NCBI RefSeq assembly: GCF_035920345.1
Contig: NZ_CP109149.1
Location: 868,001-932,000, forward strand
Source of the DNA: Nocardia vinacea
GTDB lineage: Bacteria; Actinomycetota; Actinomycetes; Mycobacteriales; Mycobacteriaceae
Length of the DNA stretch: 64,000 nt
Reading direction: 5' to 3'
The position numbers and the translations under genes are program-made. The notes below the pieces were generated by a model. That model was not told the origin of the DNA. It saw only the letters and a list, made by a program, of their open reading frames with translations, and ran no database searches. Numbering within the stretch: the stretch's first letter is position 1; the number at the start of each line of letters is the position of its first letter. Shown in pieces: positions 47,808 to 56,120 of this stretch.

Positions 47808-48209
47808 CGGTCCTCACTCCTCGGCGGCCTACTCGGCCGCTTGGCGTTCGTCAGAGGTGCGTTGGCGTAGGCGCGACTGACGCATCCGTGCCGCGCTGAA
47901 CTCGGCGACTCAGCGCTGGATCCCAGCGGTGGCGTACACGACGAGCACCGCGCGTTCCGCGGTTTTCCGGTAGCCACACCTTTACTGTCCGCCGAGCCGT
48001 GTGCACGGGGTAGGGCCACCGGGTAGTGGCGGCGTTGACCAATGTCATCCACCGGAGGCGGCTCAGGACAGGCGACGGATGACCCGAGTGACGACTGCCA
48101 GGGTGGCGCTCGGCCGAAAGGACCAACGACCCTTGGGTGGGCGACGTCGGGATCTTCCGGTGTGCGCGCTGGTTCGCGAATCTGGAGTGGTCCGGCAAGG
48201 AGGTTTCCG
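47808..48209. other. Divergent intergenic region with regulatory site
   Basis: About 400 bases between the divergent USP and PRT/hydrolase genes. No coding frame is supported. The DosR-like site at 48112 lies in its right part. Confidence 0.5.
48112..48135 (+). promoter_or_regulatory. DosR-like site, two overlapping matches
   Basis: GGCCGAAAGGACC (48112-48124) overlaps AAGGACCAACGACCCTT (48118-48134). The site lies about 75-98 bases upstream of the PRT/hydrolase start. Confidence 0.5.
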
Positions 48210-49556
48210 ATGGCATTTCTCGATCGACGCGATGCGGGCCGACGACTCGCGGCGCGCCTGCGGCAATTACACGATACCGATGCCGTCGTGCTCGGCTTGC
48301 CGCGCGGCGGTGTGCCGGTCGCGTTCGAAGTCGCACGCACCCTCGGTGCGCCGCTGGATGTGATCGTGGTGCGCAAGCTCGGGGTTCCACATCAGCCGGA
48401 GTTGGCATTCGGCGCCATCGGTGAAGCGGGTGTCCAAGTACTCAACGAACCCGTCATCGAGGGGGCGGGGGTCACCACTGTAGACATGTCGGCCGTGGAA
48501 GACCGTGAGCGCGAAGAACTTCGAAACCGGGGCGAACGATACCGGCGCGAGCGCCCGCGAATTCCGGTGGCGGGACGGACCGTGATCATCGTCGACGATG
48601 GTGTCGCCACCGGGGCCACAGCTCGTGCGGCCTGCCAAATGGTGCGGGCACAGGGTGCGGCTCGGATCGTGCTGGCGGTTCCGGTCGGCGCCCCGGATGC
48701 GCTGGCCGCCCTGTCGAAGGAGGCCGACGAGGTGATCTGTCTCGAACAACCGTCGCGGCTCCACGCGGTCGGCCAGTGGTACTACCGTTTCGGTCAGACC
48801 TCCGATAGCGAGGTGACCGAGCTGCTTCGCCGCGCTGCCGAGCGAGTGGCCGCGCCGTTGACGGTTCTGACGGCTGATCCGCCACTGCGTGACGACGAAG
48901 TGCGGGTGATCGCCGGAAAGGTCGAGCTCGCCGGACATCTCACCATTCCGGAGCGGCCGATCGGGATGGTCGTATTCGCGCACGGCAGCGGCAGCAGCAG
49001 GTTCAGTCCGCGCAATCGCTACGTGGCGAGCGTGCTGAATCAGGCGGGTCTGGGGACACTGTTGTTCGATCTCCTCACGGTCGAGGAGGAAATCCACCGG
49101 GCGCGGGTCTTCGATATCGAACTGCTGGCGCGGCGACTGGTGGAGGTCACCGAATGGCTTACGCGCCAACAACACATCGCCGGTTTGCGAATCGGCTACT
49201 TCGGGGCCAGCACGGGAGCCGGTGCGGCGTTGTCGGCGGCGGCCGATCCGCAGGTCGAGATCGCCGCTGTGGTGTCCCGTGGCGGCCGACCCGATTTGGC
49301 GGGTGACCGGCTCGCCGATGTCCATGCGCCGACACTGCTCATCGTCGGCGGTCACGACAACGTCGTGCTGGAGCTCAATCAGCGTGCGCAAGCGGCGATG
49401 TCGTGCGAAACCGTGCTGGCGGTAGTGCCCGGCGCCACTCACCTGTTCGCCGAACCGGGTGCGCTGGAGAAGGTCGCCGAGCTGGCCCGTGACTGGTTCG
49501 TCGCCCAACTGGGTCCGATTGCCGCGGTCCAGTCCGAGGTCGGCACGTCGAAGTGA
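48210..49556 (+). CDS. Phosphoribosyltransferase / dienelactone-hydrolase-like fusion (Rv0571c-type)
   Basis: This 448-residue protein has a PRT domain (about 5-205; [20 protein letters not shown] start, PRPP motif TVIIVDDGVATGATA) joined to an alpha/beta hydrolase (about 225-440; VVFAHGSGSSRFSPRNRYVA, nucleophile region GYFGASTGAGAAL, acid in VGGHDNVV, His in PGATHLF). M. tuberculosis Rv0571c has the same fusion and is in the DosR regulon. ATG 48210 follows AAGGAGG, so it is clearly preferred to the longer frame. The PRT domain is paralogous to that at 36931. Substrate unknown. Confidence 0.88.
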   Translation: MAFLDRRDAGRRLAARLRQLHDTDAVVLGLPRGGVPVAFEVARTLGAPLDVIVVRKLGVPHQPELAFGAIGEAGVQVLNEPVIEGAGVTTVDMSAVEDREREELRNRGERYRRERPRIPVAGRTVIIVDDGVATGATARAACQMVRAQGAARIVLAVPVGAPDALAALSKEADEVICLEQPSRLHAVGQWYYRFGQTSDSEVTELLRRAAERVAAPLTVLTADPPLRDDEVRVIAGKVELAGHLTIPERPIGMVVFAHGSGSSRFSPRNRYVASVLNQAGLGTLLFDLLTVEEEIHRARVFDIELLARRLVEVTEWLTRQQHIAGLRIGYFGASTGAGAALSAAADPQVEIAAVVSRGGRPDLAGDRLADVHAPTLLIVGGHDNVVLELNQRAQAAMSCETVLAVVPGATHLFAEPGALEKVAELARDWFVAQLGPIAAVQSEVGTSK

Positions 49557-49613
49557 CGGCCCCGGGCCGCGCTCCCGCAGTGGCACATCAGCGCTAGAGA
49601 GGCACGAAATCCC

Positions 49614-49850
49614 ATGTCCGACAGCAATAATCCGCCCGTTTCCGGCGCTGATGGTCCGCCCGCCGCCGACCCGCATCAGTTGGCCTCGGCGATGGTGGTC
49701 GTCGGAATCGACGGCACCGAGGCCGCGGACCCCGCGGTGCGCTGGGCCGCCGACACCGCGGCGCGGCGGGGGCGTGGCCTGCTCATCACACATGGCTTGG
49801 ACCTGAGCGCGATGCCCTCGGCCGTGCACGGACACGGGTTGCGTTGTCGT
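49614..49850 (+). pseudogene. Universal stress protein, N-terminal remnant
   Basis: The frame opens HQLASAMVVVGIDGTEAADP and continues RRGRGLLITHGLDLSAMPSA, the first strand-helix-strand of the 22316-type USP. After about 70 residues it ends abruptly. None of the nucleotide-binding loop or the second domain follows. Together with 18336 it shows that at least eight USP loci existed in this region. Confidence 0.65.
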
Positions 49851-49856
49851 CGCTGA

Positions 49857-50208
49857 TCGACGAATTCCGGGTGACCTCGGCGACCCAGCCCAGTGATACG
49901 AATGCCAACAGTCTGGAGACCGGGTGCGTCCGCCACCGACGCCTGCGCTCACACCACCGAGTGTGCCGCGCGTGGGTGCCTGCCGCGACAGGCATTGCGC
50001 ATGCAATCGGAGGTCCTTGGTCACCTCGCCGGAACTTCGCCCGGCCAAGGGACTTTGGTCACTCAGGACAGGCCGACAGTCGATGCAGCGGACTACAGGA
50101 TGCCCTACTCGGGCGCTCGGCCAGCAGGTGGAATCGACAGTCAGGTGATGTCCGCCGATGGCTCCCTTACGGGGCGTAGGGACGGTGGGCGGGACCGGGA
50201 GGTTCATT
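49857..50208. other. Intergenic region with a DosR-like box
   Basis: No protein-like frame beyond the USP remnant. The only notable site is the box at 50047. Confidence 0.45.
50047..50063 (+). promoter_or_regulatory. DosR-like box
   Basis: AAGGGACTTTGGTCACT matches the M. tuberculosis-type core in 12 of 15 positions. It is 146 bases upstream of the next gene, farther than most others. Confidence 0.5.
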
Positions 50209-50580
50209 ATGATCGCAGGTGTCGTGGCCATGATCGGGTTCCCGACGGTGTTGGCGGTGCTGTGGTCGGCTCGCGGTTCCGGCAGCGGTGAGCAGCGTGG
50301 TCCCGGCGCCCGGTCGGGGCGGATAGCTGCCCGCAGCGCCGGTCCGGGCACATCGGTTGAGGTCGATGATTCGCCGCCGCGGCTCCCTGCGCGACTGACC
50401 GTCGAGTGGGCCGATCCGGGACAGGTTCGGCGGGCGCTGGATGTGGAGCAGGCGTTACCCGCCGAACTGCAGACGGGCCGGATCGGCCGGTTCGAATACC
50501 GTTCCCGCCTGCTCGAGTCGACCCGCGATTGCGATCCGGCGCCCGATGAGCAGCGGCACAGAGAGGTTGGCCCGTCATGA
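50209..50580 (+). CDS. Small membrane-anchored protein
   Basis: This 123-residue protein has one N-terminal membrane helix (IAGVVAMIGFPTVLAVLWSA) and a charged cytoplasmic region ending in a helix-forming RRALDVEQALPAELQTGRIG and RFEYRSRLLESTRD. ATG 50209 follows GGGAGG. The stop overlaps the ATG of the hydrolase, so the two are coupled. I do not recognise the family. The order suggests it anchors or assists the hydrolase. Confidence 0.55.
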   Translation: MIAGVVAMIGFPTVLAVLWSARGSGSGEQRGPGARSGRIAARSAGPGTSVEVDDSPPRLPARLTVEWADPGQVRRALDVEQALPAELQTGRIGRFEYRSRLLESTRDCDPAPDEQRHREVGPS

Positions 50581-51302
50581 CAACAGTCGCGATGGCCGCA
50601 CCGCATTCGGTGGGCGACCAAGAGGCGGCGATCCCCGTGGGCGCGGTCGAACTCGCCGCACATCTGCGGGTACCGGATCACCCCATGGGCATTGTCGTCT
50701 TTGCACACGGCAGTGGGAGCAACCGGCACAGCCCACGCAATACCTTCGTGGTCGAGGGATTCGCCGGACATCGCCTGGCGACGTTGTCGATCGATCTGCT
50801 GACATCGGCCGAGGCGATCGATGGCGCCAAGGTTTTCGACGTCGAACTGCTGGGCAGTCGCCTCGCCATCGCTCGCCGGTGGTTGCGGAGTTCATCGATA
50901 TGCCGGGAGCTTCCGGTCGGATACTTCGGTGCCGGCTCCGAAGCGCCTGCCGCGCTGTGGGCGGCGGGGGAACCGCGCGACAAGGTCCGCGCCGTGGTTG
51001 TGCGGGGCGCCCGACCCGACCTGGCCGGTGCGCGGCTGGGCGATGTCATCGCACCGACGCTTTTCCTTGTCGGTGGCCTCGACATCCGCGTGCGCACCGT
51101 CAACCATCGTGCAGCCGCAGCAATGCGGTGCGAGCATCGGGTAACCGTGCTGGCCGGGCACGGTCTCGAGTCGGCCGAGCCACGGATATCGCAGCGGGCC
51201 GCCTATGTGGCGGCCATGTGGTTCGCCGAGCGGTTGAGGGCAGATCGGGCTCCCGCCGCCGGACTGACCAAGCACGGCGATGTCGATGAGTCGGTCGGCT
51301 GA
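50577..51302 (+). CDS. Dienelactone-hydrolase-like protein, nucleophile motif altered
   Basis: This 241-residue paralogue of the hydrolase half of the 48210 protein starts AVELAAHLRVPDHPMGIVVF and continues AHGSGSNRHSPRN. The nucleophile elbow, GYFGASTGAG in the paralogue, is here GYFGAGSEAP, so the Ser has moved by one position and the elbow glycine is lost. The acid motif VGGLDIRV and the His in AGHGLE are present. Hydrolase activity is therefore uncertain, and it may be a binding or regulatory paralogue. It is coupled to the preceding membrane protein. Confidence 0.75.
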   Translation: MTTVAMAAPHSVGDQEAAIPVGAVELAAHLRVPDHPMGIVVFAHGSGSNRHSPRNTFVVEGFAGHRLATLSIDLLTSAEAIDGAKVFDVELLGSRLAIARRWLRSSSICRELPVGYFGAGSEAPAALWAAGEPRDKVRAVVVRGARPDLAGARLGDVIAPTLFLVGGLDIRVRTVNHRAAAAMRCEHRVTVLAGHGLESAEPRISQRAAYVAAMWFAERLRADRAPAAGLTKHGDVDESVG

Positions 51303-51315
51303 GGAGGATTGGACC

Positions 51316-51567
51316 ATGCACGCCGAACCCGGGAACTGGTTGATCGTCGAGGGGCGTCACATTGATGACACTCCTCGGCGCGGACTGATCGAGGAGGTGC
51401 CTTCGGCCGACGGCTCACCACCGTATCTGGTGCACTGGACCGACAGCGGGCACCGCGCGCTGATCTTCCCGGGCCCGGACTCCCACGTGATCACCGCCGA
51501 GGAGTTGCACGCACGGGAAGACGCTGCGGCAGTTCACTTCTCGTCCAGGCCGCGCCGAATGCCCTGA
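51316..51567 (+). CDS. DUF1918 protein (Rv0569-like)
   Basis: This 83-residue protein matches the DUF1918 family, a small beta-barrel. M. tuberculosis Rv0569 is DosR-controlled. The pattern is GNWLIVEGRHIDDTPRRGLI, then DGSPPYLVHWTDSGH and FPGPDSHVITAEEL. GAGGAGGATT precedes ATG 51316. It is 13 bases after the hydrolase gene and likely in the same transcript. Its proximity to a PRT/hydrolase fusion repeats the Rv0569-Rv0571c neighbourhood of M. tuberculosis. Function unknown. Confidence 0.85.
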   Translation: MHAEPGNWLIVEGRHIDDTPRRGLIEEVPSADGSPPYLVHWTDSGHRALIFPGPDSHVITAEELHAREDAAAVHFSSRPRRMP

Positions 51568-51644
51568 CCCGCAGCGCGTGCCTTATGAACTAATGGGGCG
51601 GGCAGGTTGTTATCGCTGGTATGTCGTCGACCCGAGGAGTAGGA

Positions 51645-52262
51645 GTGACATCACATCGAGTGATTCGCCGCATAATCGGCCTCGTGGTTGGGGGGATTGC
51701 CGCGTACACGCCGCTGTTCGCAGGTGGCACCGCCGCCGCGCCGCAACCAGGCGTCGGCCCCGCGCCGGTGGAATCGCTCGACCTGAGTCGATACCTGGGA
51801 ACCTGGTATCAGCTTGCCGCTGTACCGCAGTTCTTCAACCTCGAATGCGCTCGCGATAGCCGCGCCGACTACACCCTGGACCCACAGGGGAATATCGCCG
51901 TGTACAACTCGTGCACGACCTGGTCCGGCGGTCGGAACGAGATCCGTGGTACCGCAAAGGTCAACGATCCGGTGACTCGTGCGCAGTTGCATGTCAGCTT
52001 TCCGACCGTACCCGGTCAGGATCGGGTCGACGGGCCGACGAACTACATTGTCACTGCACTCGGCCCCGACTATTCGTGGGCGCTGGTCACTGATCCGAGT
52101 AGGCTGTCGGGCTTCGTCCTGGCCCGCAGCTCGGCGCTCGATACGCCGACCTGGGATCAGGTGCGTGTGGCTATCACAACGGCGGGCCAGACTCCGTGCA
52201 TGTACCTGACCTCACCAGTAACCGGTGGCCAGGCCGATATGGCCCCACTTTGCCTGCGATGA
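51645..52262 (+). CDS. Exported lipocalin family protein
   Basis: This protein of about 205 residues is of the Blc type. A signal sequence (about 1-32, ending GGTAAAP) precedes the lipocalin motif LDLSRYLGTWYQLAAVPQFF, the Blc-like SRADYTLDPQGNIAVYNSC and a C-terminal Cys that could pair with the one in LECARDS. Such proteins bind lipids or hydrophobic compounds outside the membrane. GTG 51645 is chosen because GAGGAG lies five bases ahead. ATG 51621 would add eight residues. No clear DosR-like box precedes it. Confidence 0.8.
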   Translation: MTSHRVIRRIIGLVVGGIAAYTPLFAGGTAAAPQPGVGPAPVESLDLSRYLGTWYQLAAVPQFFNLECARDSRADYTLDPQGNIAVYNSCTTWSGGRNEIRGTAKVNDPVTRAQLHVSFPTVPGQDRVDGPTNYIVTALGPDYSWALVTDPSRLSGFVLARSSALDTPTWDQVRVAITTAGQTPCMYLTSPVTGGQADMAPLCLR

Positions 52263-52420
52263 GCAACTCCTTGTTTCCGCAGGCCCGGTCAAGGAACTGA
52301 TCTCGGCGCAGACCGATGAACCGACCGGTTACCCCGAGCACGATGTGACGGCCGTGGCAGTGCGCCGCGTAGCGAGCGGGGACGAACGTCCTCGGTGAGC
52401 GGGTCCTCGGGCTCTGGGAC

Positions 52421-52435
52421 AGGGACCTACGCCAG
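52421..52435 (+). promoter_or_regulatory. Weak DosR-like box
   Basis: AGGGACCTACGCCAG keeps the left arm GGGACCT but not the right arm. It lies 55 bases before the ABC ATPase. Confidence 0.25.
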
Positions 52436-52489
52436 CGGATAGTCGAGATAATCGGCGTCTCGCCGCCTGTGCGAAAGAAGGTGCCCCCG

Positions 52490-53371
52490 ATGATTCGGAT
52501 GGACGGGCTGACGAAATATTACGGCCGCAAACCCGCGCTGGTCGATGTGACGCTGCGGATCCCGTCCGGGGTCGTTTTCGGATACCTGGGACCCAACGGC
52601 GCGGGCAAGACGACCACGATTCGGATCCTGGTCGGACTCATGCGCCCCACTCGCGGTACTGCATGGGTACAGGGTGCGGACACGGTCCGTGACCGCGAGG
52701 CCGCCCAGCGCTGCATCGGGTACCTGCCCGGACAATTCGTCGCGTACCAGGATCTGACCGCACAGCAGTACCTCGAGTATCTGGCCAACCTGCGCGGCGA
52801 TGTCGATCCCTCGGTACGTGACGAGCTGGTCAAGCGGCTGGACCTGGACCCGGCGGACCGCATCGGCGCGATGTCGCACGGCAACCGGCAGAAGGTCGGC
52901 ATCGTGCAGGCGTTCATGTCCGAGCCGGATCTGCTGGTGCTCGACGAGCCGACGCAGGGGTTGGATCCCTTGGTGCAGCGCGAATTTCTCGCGATGGTGC
53001 GCGAAGCCCGCGACGCCGGACGCACGGTCTTCTTGTCCTCCCATGTGCTCTCGGAGGTGCAGGCTGTCGCCGACACCGTCGCCATCCTGCGGGAGGGACG
53101 AGTGATCGCCGAGCACTCGGTGGCCGAGCTGACCAGCCAGGCACGCCACCGTATCGACCTCACCTTCGCCGGCGAGCCACCGGACCTCGGCACGCTGCGC
53201 CGAATCGATGGCGTGCGGCGGGTCGAGCAAAGCGCCGTCGCCGTGCACATCGACGTGGACGGTTCGACCGCCGAACTGATCAAGGCCGTCGCGCCCTATG
53301 ACGTGGTCGACATTGTCAGCCATGAACCGGATCTCGAAGAGGTCTTCCTCACCTACTACGGACAGGAGTGA
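52490..53371 (+). CDS. ABC transporter ATP-binding protein
   Basis: This 293-residue ATPase of an ABC-2-type exporter opens MIRMDGLTKYYGRKPALVDV. Motifs are Walker A GPNGAGKTT, the Q-loop region, signature MSHGNRQKV (a variant of LSGGQ), Walker B LLVLDEPTQGLDPL and the switch His in SSHVLSE. A C-terminal extension of about 75 residues with EPDLEEVFLTYYG is typical of drug/lipid exporter ATPases. It lies 6 bases before the permease gene. Substrate unknown. There may be a one-base uncertainty in the exact start. Confidence 0.9.
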   Translation: MIRMDGLTKYYGRKPALVDVTLRIPSGVVFGYLGPNGAGKTTTIRILVGLMRPTRGTAWVQGADTVRDREAAQRCIGYLPGQFVAYQDLTAQQYLEYLANLRGDVDPSVRDELVKRLDLDPADRIGAMSHGNRQKVGIVQAFMSEPDLLVLDEPTQGLDPLVQREFLAMVREARDAGRTVFLSSHVLSEVQAVADTVAILREGRVIAEHSVAELTSQARHRIDLTFAGEPPDLGTLRRIDGVRRVEQSAVAVHIDVDGSTAELIKAVAPYDVVDIVSHEPDLEEVFLTYYGQE

Positions 53372-53377
53372 AAGACC

Positions 53378-54172
53378 ATGCTGCGCAACGTCTATCTGAA
53401 GAGTCTGCGTGATCAGCGGCGCGGGCTGATCGGCTGGAGCATCGGGATCGTCGCGCTCGTGCTGATGGAAAGCGCGTTGTGGCCGTCGATCTCGGATATG
53501 GCCGGCATGCGCGAGTTTCTGCAGAACTATCCCGAGCCGCTGCGCAAGCTGTTCAATCTGGACACCTTCGGCACCGGGACCGGCTTCCTGAACGCGGAGC
53601 TGTTCAGTATGTTGCTGCCGATCCTGTTCCTGGTCTTCGCGATCAGCCGCGGCGCGCGGGCGATCGCGGGCGAAGAGGAACTCGGCACACTCGAGGTGCT
53701 CTTGGTGACCAGGGTCTCGCCCGTGCGCTTGGCGCTCGAACAGGCGGCCGTGCTCGCGACCGCCGTGCTCACGCTGGGTGCGGTGCTGTTCGGTGCGATC
53801 GTAGTGTGTTCGGTGATCTTCGGCCTGGACATCGCAATCGGCGCCGCGCTGACCGGAGCATTGTCGATGGTGCTGCTCGGCATCGAATTCGGCTGGCTCG
53901 CATTGGCTGTCGGCGCGGCCACCGGTAAACGGACTGTGGCACTCGCCGTCACGTCGGTGTTCGCGGTCGGCGCGTATGTGCTCTACGTCGCGAGCAAACT
54001 GGTCGAGGCCGTGCGGCCATGGGGACCGGCGTCGCCGTTCCATCAGGCGATCGAGGGCGGCCCACTCGGCGCCGGGCTGCCTGCGGCATACGGCTGGCTG
54101 GTGCTGGCGGGTGCGGTGGCGCTGGTGGCCGCCCTGCCGGTCTTCGACCGCCGCGACATCGCGGGAGTGTGA
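53378..54172 (+). CDS. ABC-2 type permease
   Basis: This 264-residue membrane protein has six hydrophobic segments. It begins MLRNVYLKSLRDQRRGLIGW, with later stretches at SMLLPILFLVFAISRGARAI and GEEELGTLEVLLVT, the characteristic ABC-2 exporter loop. It forms a homodimer or pairs with another permease, together with the ATPase just upstream. The substrate may be a drug, antibiotic or lipid. There is no associated regulator gene, so control may come through the weak upstream box or be constitutive. Confidence 0.85.
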   Translation: MLRNVYLKSLRDQRRGLIGWSIGIVALVLMESALWPSISDMAGMREFLQNYPEPLRKLFNLDTFGTGTGFLNAELFSMLLPILFLVFAISRGARAIAGEEELGTLEVLLVTRVSPVRLALEQAAVLATAVLTLGAVLFGAIVVCSVIFGLDIAIGAALTGALSMVLLGIEFGWLALAVGAATGKRTVALAVTSVFAVGAYVLYVASKLVEAVRPWGPASPFHQAIEGGPLGAGLPAAYGWLVLAGAVALVAALPVFDRRDIAGV

Positions 54173-54217
54173 TCCATCGCCGTGGCGGAATTCGGCCTGC
54201 CGGTTTGATTTGGGGCG

Positions 54218-54246
54218 GGCTGCGGCTGGGGGCCACAGCCACAGCC
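54218..54246. terminator. Possible terminator hairpin
   Basis: GGCTGCGGCTGG pairs with CCACAGCCACAGCC with one or two mismatches and a short loop, between the convergent permease and nitroreductase genes. Confidence 0.45.
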
Positions 54247-54317
54247 GGGTTCGGCAGGTGTTGTACTCGGCCAGCTGGTGTTAAGTCGTGAGGATATCGG
54301 TGAGCGGGCGGTGCCGC

Positions 54318-55319
54318 TCAGTAGCGCACGGTGAGGATGTCAGCGAGGGGGCGTCGCGGCGTCGGCGGGATCTCGGCCTCGTCGTCGGGCGCTGTGCCGA
54401 TGCGGATCACGACCTGGGGCACGCCGGGATGAGGGAGCAGGCTCGCGAGGGCCTTTCGACCGGTGGGTAATTCGGTGATATGGGTCAGTGCGCAGGTCGC
54501 CAATCCGGCGGCGGTGCACTCGAGTAGTAGGGCGGACAGCGCCTCGCCGGTGTACAGCCAGTTGGTTTGGGAATCGGTGATCGAGCTGAGCATCAGCAGT
54601 CGCGACTGGTCCTCGAGGCTGTCGCGGCGGGCCGAATGCGGCGCGGACGGGAATTTGCGTCCCACACTGACGCGGGCGGATTCGGCATCGGAGACCAGCG
54701 CGTTGCGCGGAATGCCCTCCGGACCACTGGAATGTCCAGCCCACCAACGCAATTCGGACTGGTACTCCATATCGTATCGACGCATCGCGGTGGCCTGCTC
54801 AGATGCCGCCGCGAGTCGGGAGCGGACGCTGTCGTCGAGGACGGACAGCTCCAGATCATGGAATGTCACCAGCATGCGCGCGGTGTGCACCAACTGCGGC
54901 CAGTCGGTCGGCGGCAGCATCGGCAGCCGGTCGGTATGCCGCCGATCGATGGCGCGAGCGCGAGCGAGCACACCGTCCGGTGGGTCGGGCCACCGGCGGA
55001 AGTCGATGACCGCGAGGTAATCGGGTTGCTCCGGATCGGGCAGGCGTGTGGTGTCGGTGTGCCAACCCTGCGCGGCGAACGCGGTGCGCACATGGTGCAG
55101 CATCGCGCCACAGCTGATCACCAACTGCCTGCCGAGCGGGTCCGCCGCGCCCAGCAGCCGGTCGTTGTCGCGGCGCAGATGCAGCCGAGTGCCGTCGAAC
55201 TCCCAGCGCCACGGCTGGGTGTTGTGCACCGACGGCGCCCGGCTGGCCAGCCGCATGGCCGCCAACACGGTGGGATGGTCCGGCACGGAGGGGACTGAGG
55301 AGTGGTTGCTATCGGTCAT
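54318..55319 (-). CDS. Acg-family nitroreductase-like protein, second copy
   Basis: This 333-residue paralogue of the 24395 protein opens VLAAMRLASRAPSVHNTQPW and RWEFDGTRLHLRRDNDRLLG. Later motifs are LVISCGAMLHHVRTA, RRHTDRLPM, CTAAGLATCALTHITELPTG and QVVIRIGTA. ATG 55319 is chosen because the upstream extension is not family-like. Thirty-six bases upstream is a DosR-like box, closer than for most others, suggesting overlap with the -35 region. The two copies differ in sequence throughout, so they are not a recent duplication. Confidence 0.88.
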   Translation of the reverse strand: MTDSNHSSVPSVPDHPTVLAAMRLASRAPSVHNTQPWRWEFDGTRLHLRRDNDRLLGAADPLGRQLVISCGAMLHHVRTAFAAQGWHTDTTRLPDPEQPDYLAVIDFRRWPDPPDGVLARARAIDRRHTDRLPMLPPTDWPQLVHTARMLVTFHDLELSVLDDSVRSRLAAASEQATAMRRYDMEYQSELRWWAGHSSGPEGIPRNALVSDAESARVSVGRKFPSAPHSARRDSLEDQSRLLMLSSITDSQTNWLYTGEALSALLLECTAAGLATCALTHITELPTGRKALASLLPHPGVPQVVIRIGTAPDDEAEIPPTPRRPLADILTVRY

Positions 55320-55664
55320 ACCGCGAGTGTCGTCCGTCGCGATATCGTTCGATATGGGACTTGCGCCCGTTCTCGAGGGCACATCGTCACCGGCCGGAAC
55401 AGTCCGACCGTCTCGGCGCGTCGGGTGTCGGGCGTCGGGCGTCGCGATGCGGTTACGGCTCACCAACCGGGTGCCATCTGCACCGGGTTAGAGGCCGAAT
55501 GCCCATCCTATCGACGCAGGCCGAGTCCGCGCACACCTTTCGCGCACCTCGCACATCGACTCGCCGAGCGAAACGCCGTGCCCCCAAACGCAAAGGTATG
55601 CGGTAAGCCCAGAAGCGTGTGCGAGACGCCGGGCGCCAGTGCTGGAACCGCCCGGATTGTGTTG
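55320..55664. other. Intergenic region between acr-like and nitroreductase genes
   Basis: About 345 bases with no supported gene. The DosR-like box at 55355 is at its left edge. Confidence 0.5.
55355..55370 (-). promoter_or_regulatory. DosR-like box
   Basis: TGGGACTTGCGCCCGT matches GGGACTTTCGGCCCT in 12 of 15 positions, 36 bases upstream of the nitroreductase start. Confidence 0.5.
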
Positions 55665-56000
55665 TCACTCGGCCGATTTGATGGCGACGTGCTTTTCCTG
55701 CGGTGACGTGGCCGCGGCGACCGGAACCGCAATGGTGAGGATCCCCTTGTCGTAGGTTGCGGCGACATCGTCCTCGTTCGCGCCTGCGGGCAGGGCCACC
55801 GAACGGACGAACGAGCCGTAGCTGAACTCCGTGCGCCCCTTGGTTTCTTGGCGTTCGCTGCGCTCGGCCATCTCGTCTTCGACGCGGATAAGGCGGCCCT
55901 CGACGAACGGGCGAATGTTCTCGACGGCAGGGAATCCGGCCAGCCAATCGGTCAGATCGGGGAAGAGCGAGTGGCGCCGGTGTACGGGAAGCAGGCTCAT
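55665..56000 (-). CDS. Acr/HspX-like small heat-shock protein with internal deletion
   Basis: This 111-residue homologue of M. tuberculosis Acr (Rv2031c, 144 residues) aligns at both ends: LPVHRRHSLFPDLTDWLAGF at the start, then RLIRVEDEM, and TEFSYGSFVRSVALPAGANE to the end (YDKGILTIAVPV). The segment between DEM and AERSER, about 33 residues in Acr, is missing in frame. This part encodes the first half of the alpha-crystallin domain (the YEVRAELPGV strands), so chaperone assembly is probably impaired. The normal function is ATP-independent holding of unfolded proteins during dormancy. ATG 56000 is chosen; 56012 is an alternative. Confidence 0.8.
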   Translation of the reverse strand: MSLLPVHRRHSLFPDLTDWLAGFPAVENIRPFVEGRLIRVEDEMAERSERQETKGRTEFSYGSFVRSVALPAGANEDDVAATYDKGILTIAVPVAAATSPQEKHVAIKSAE

Positions 56001-56038
56001 GATGTGCTCCATGTGGTTGAGGAACTGACACTGTCGAT

Positions 56039-56054
56039 TCGACCAAAGGTCCGC
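56039..56054 (-). promoter_or_regulatory. Weak DosR-like box
   Basis: The symmetric GACCAAAGGTC (56041-56051) lies about 40 bases upstream of the acr-like gene. The outer positions do not match the consensus. Confidence 0.3.
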
Positions 56055-56120
56055 GTGCCGGACTAGGGCCCGCGGACCCACCGAGTGGGGTCGTTCGTCG
56101 CCGCGAAACGGGGGCGAAGG

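Noticed and set aside
48267..50771. Long minus-strand frame (834 codons) across the PRT/hydrolase and USP remnant
   Set aside because: It is the mirror of well-supported plus-strand genes and has no recognisable domain.
52427..54043. Minus-strand frame (538 codons) antisense to the ABC transporter
   Set aside because: It is rich in His, Gln and Arg without any pattern, and the sense strand has Walker A and B motifs and membrane helices.
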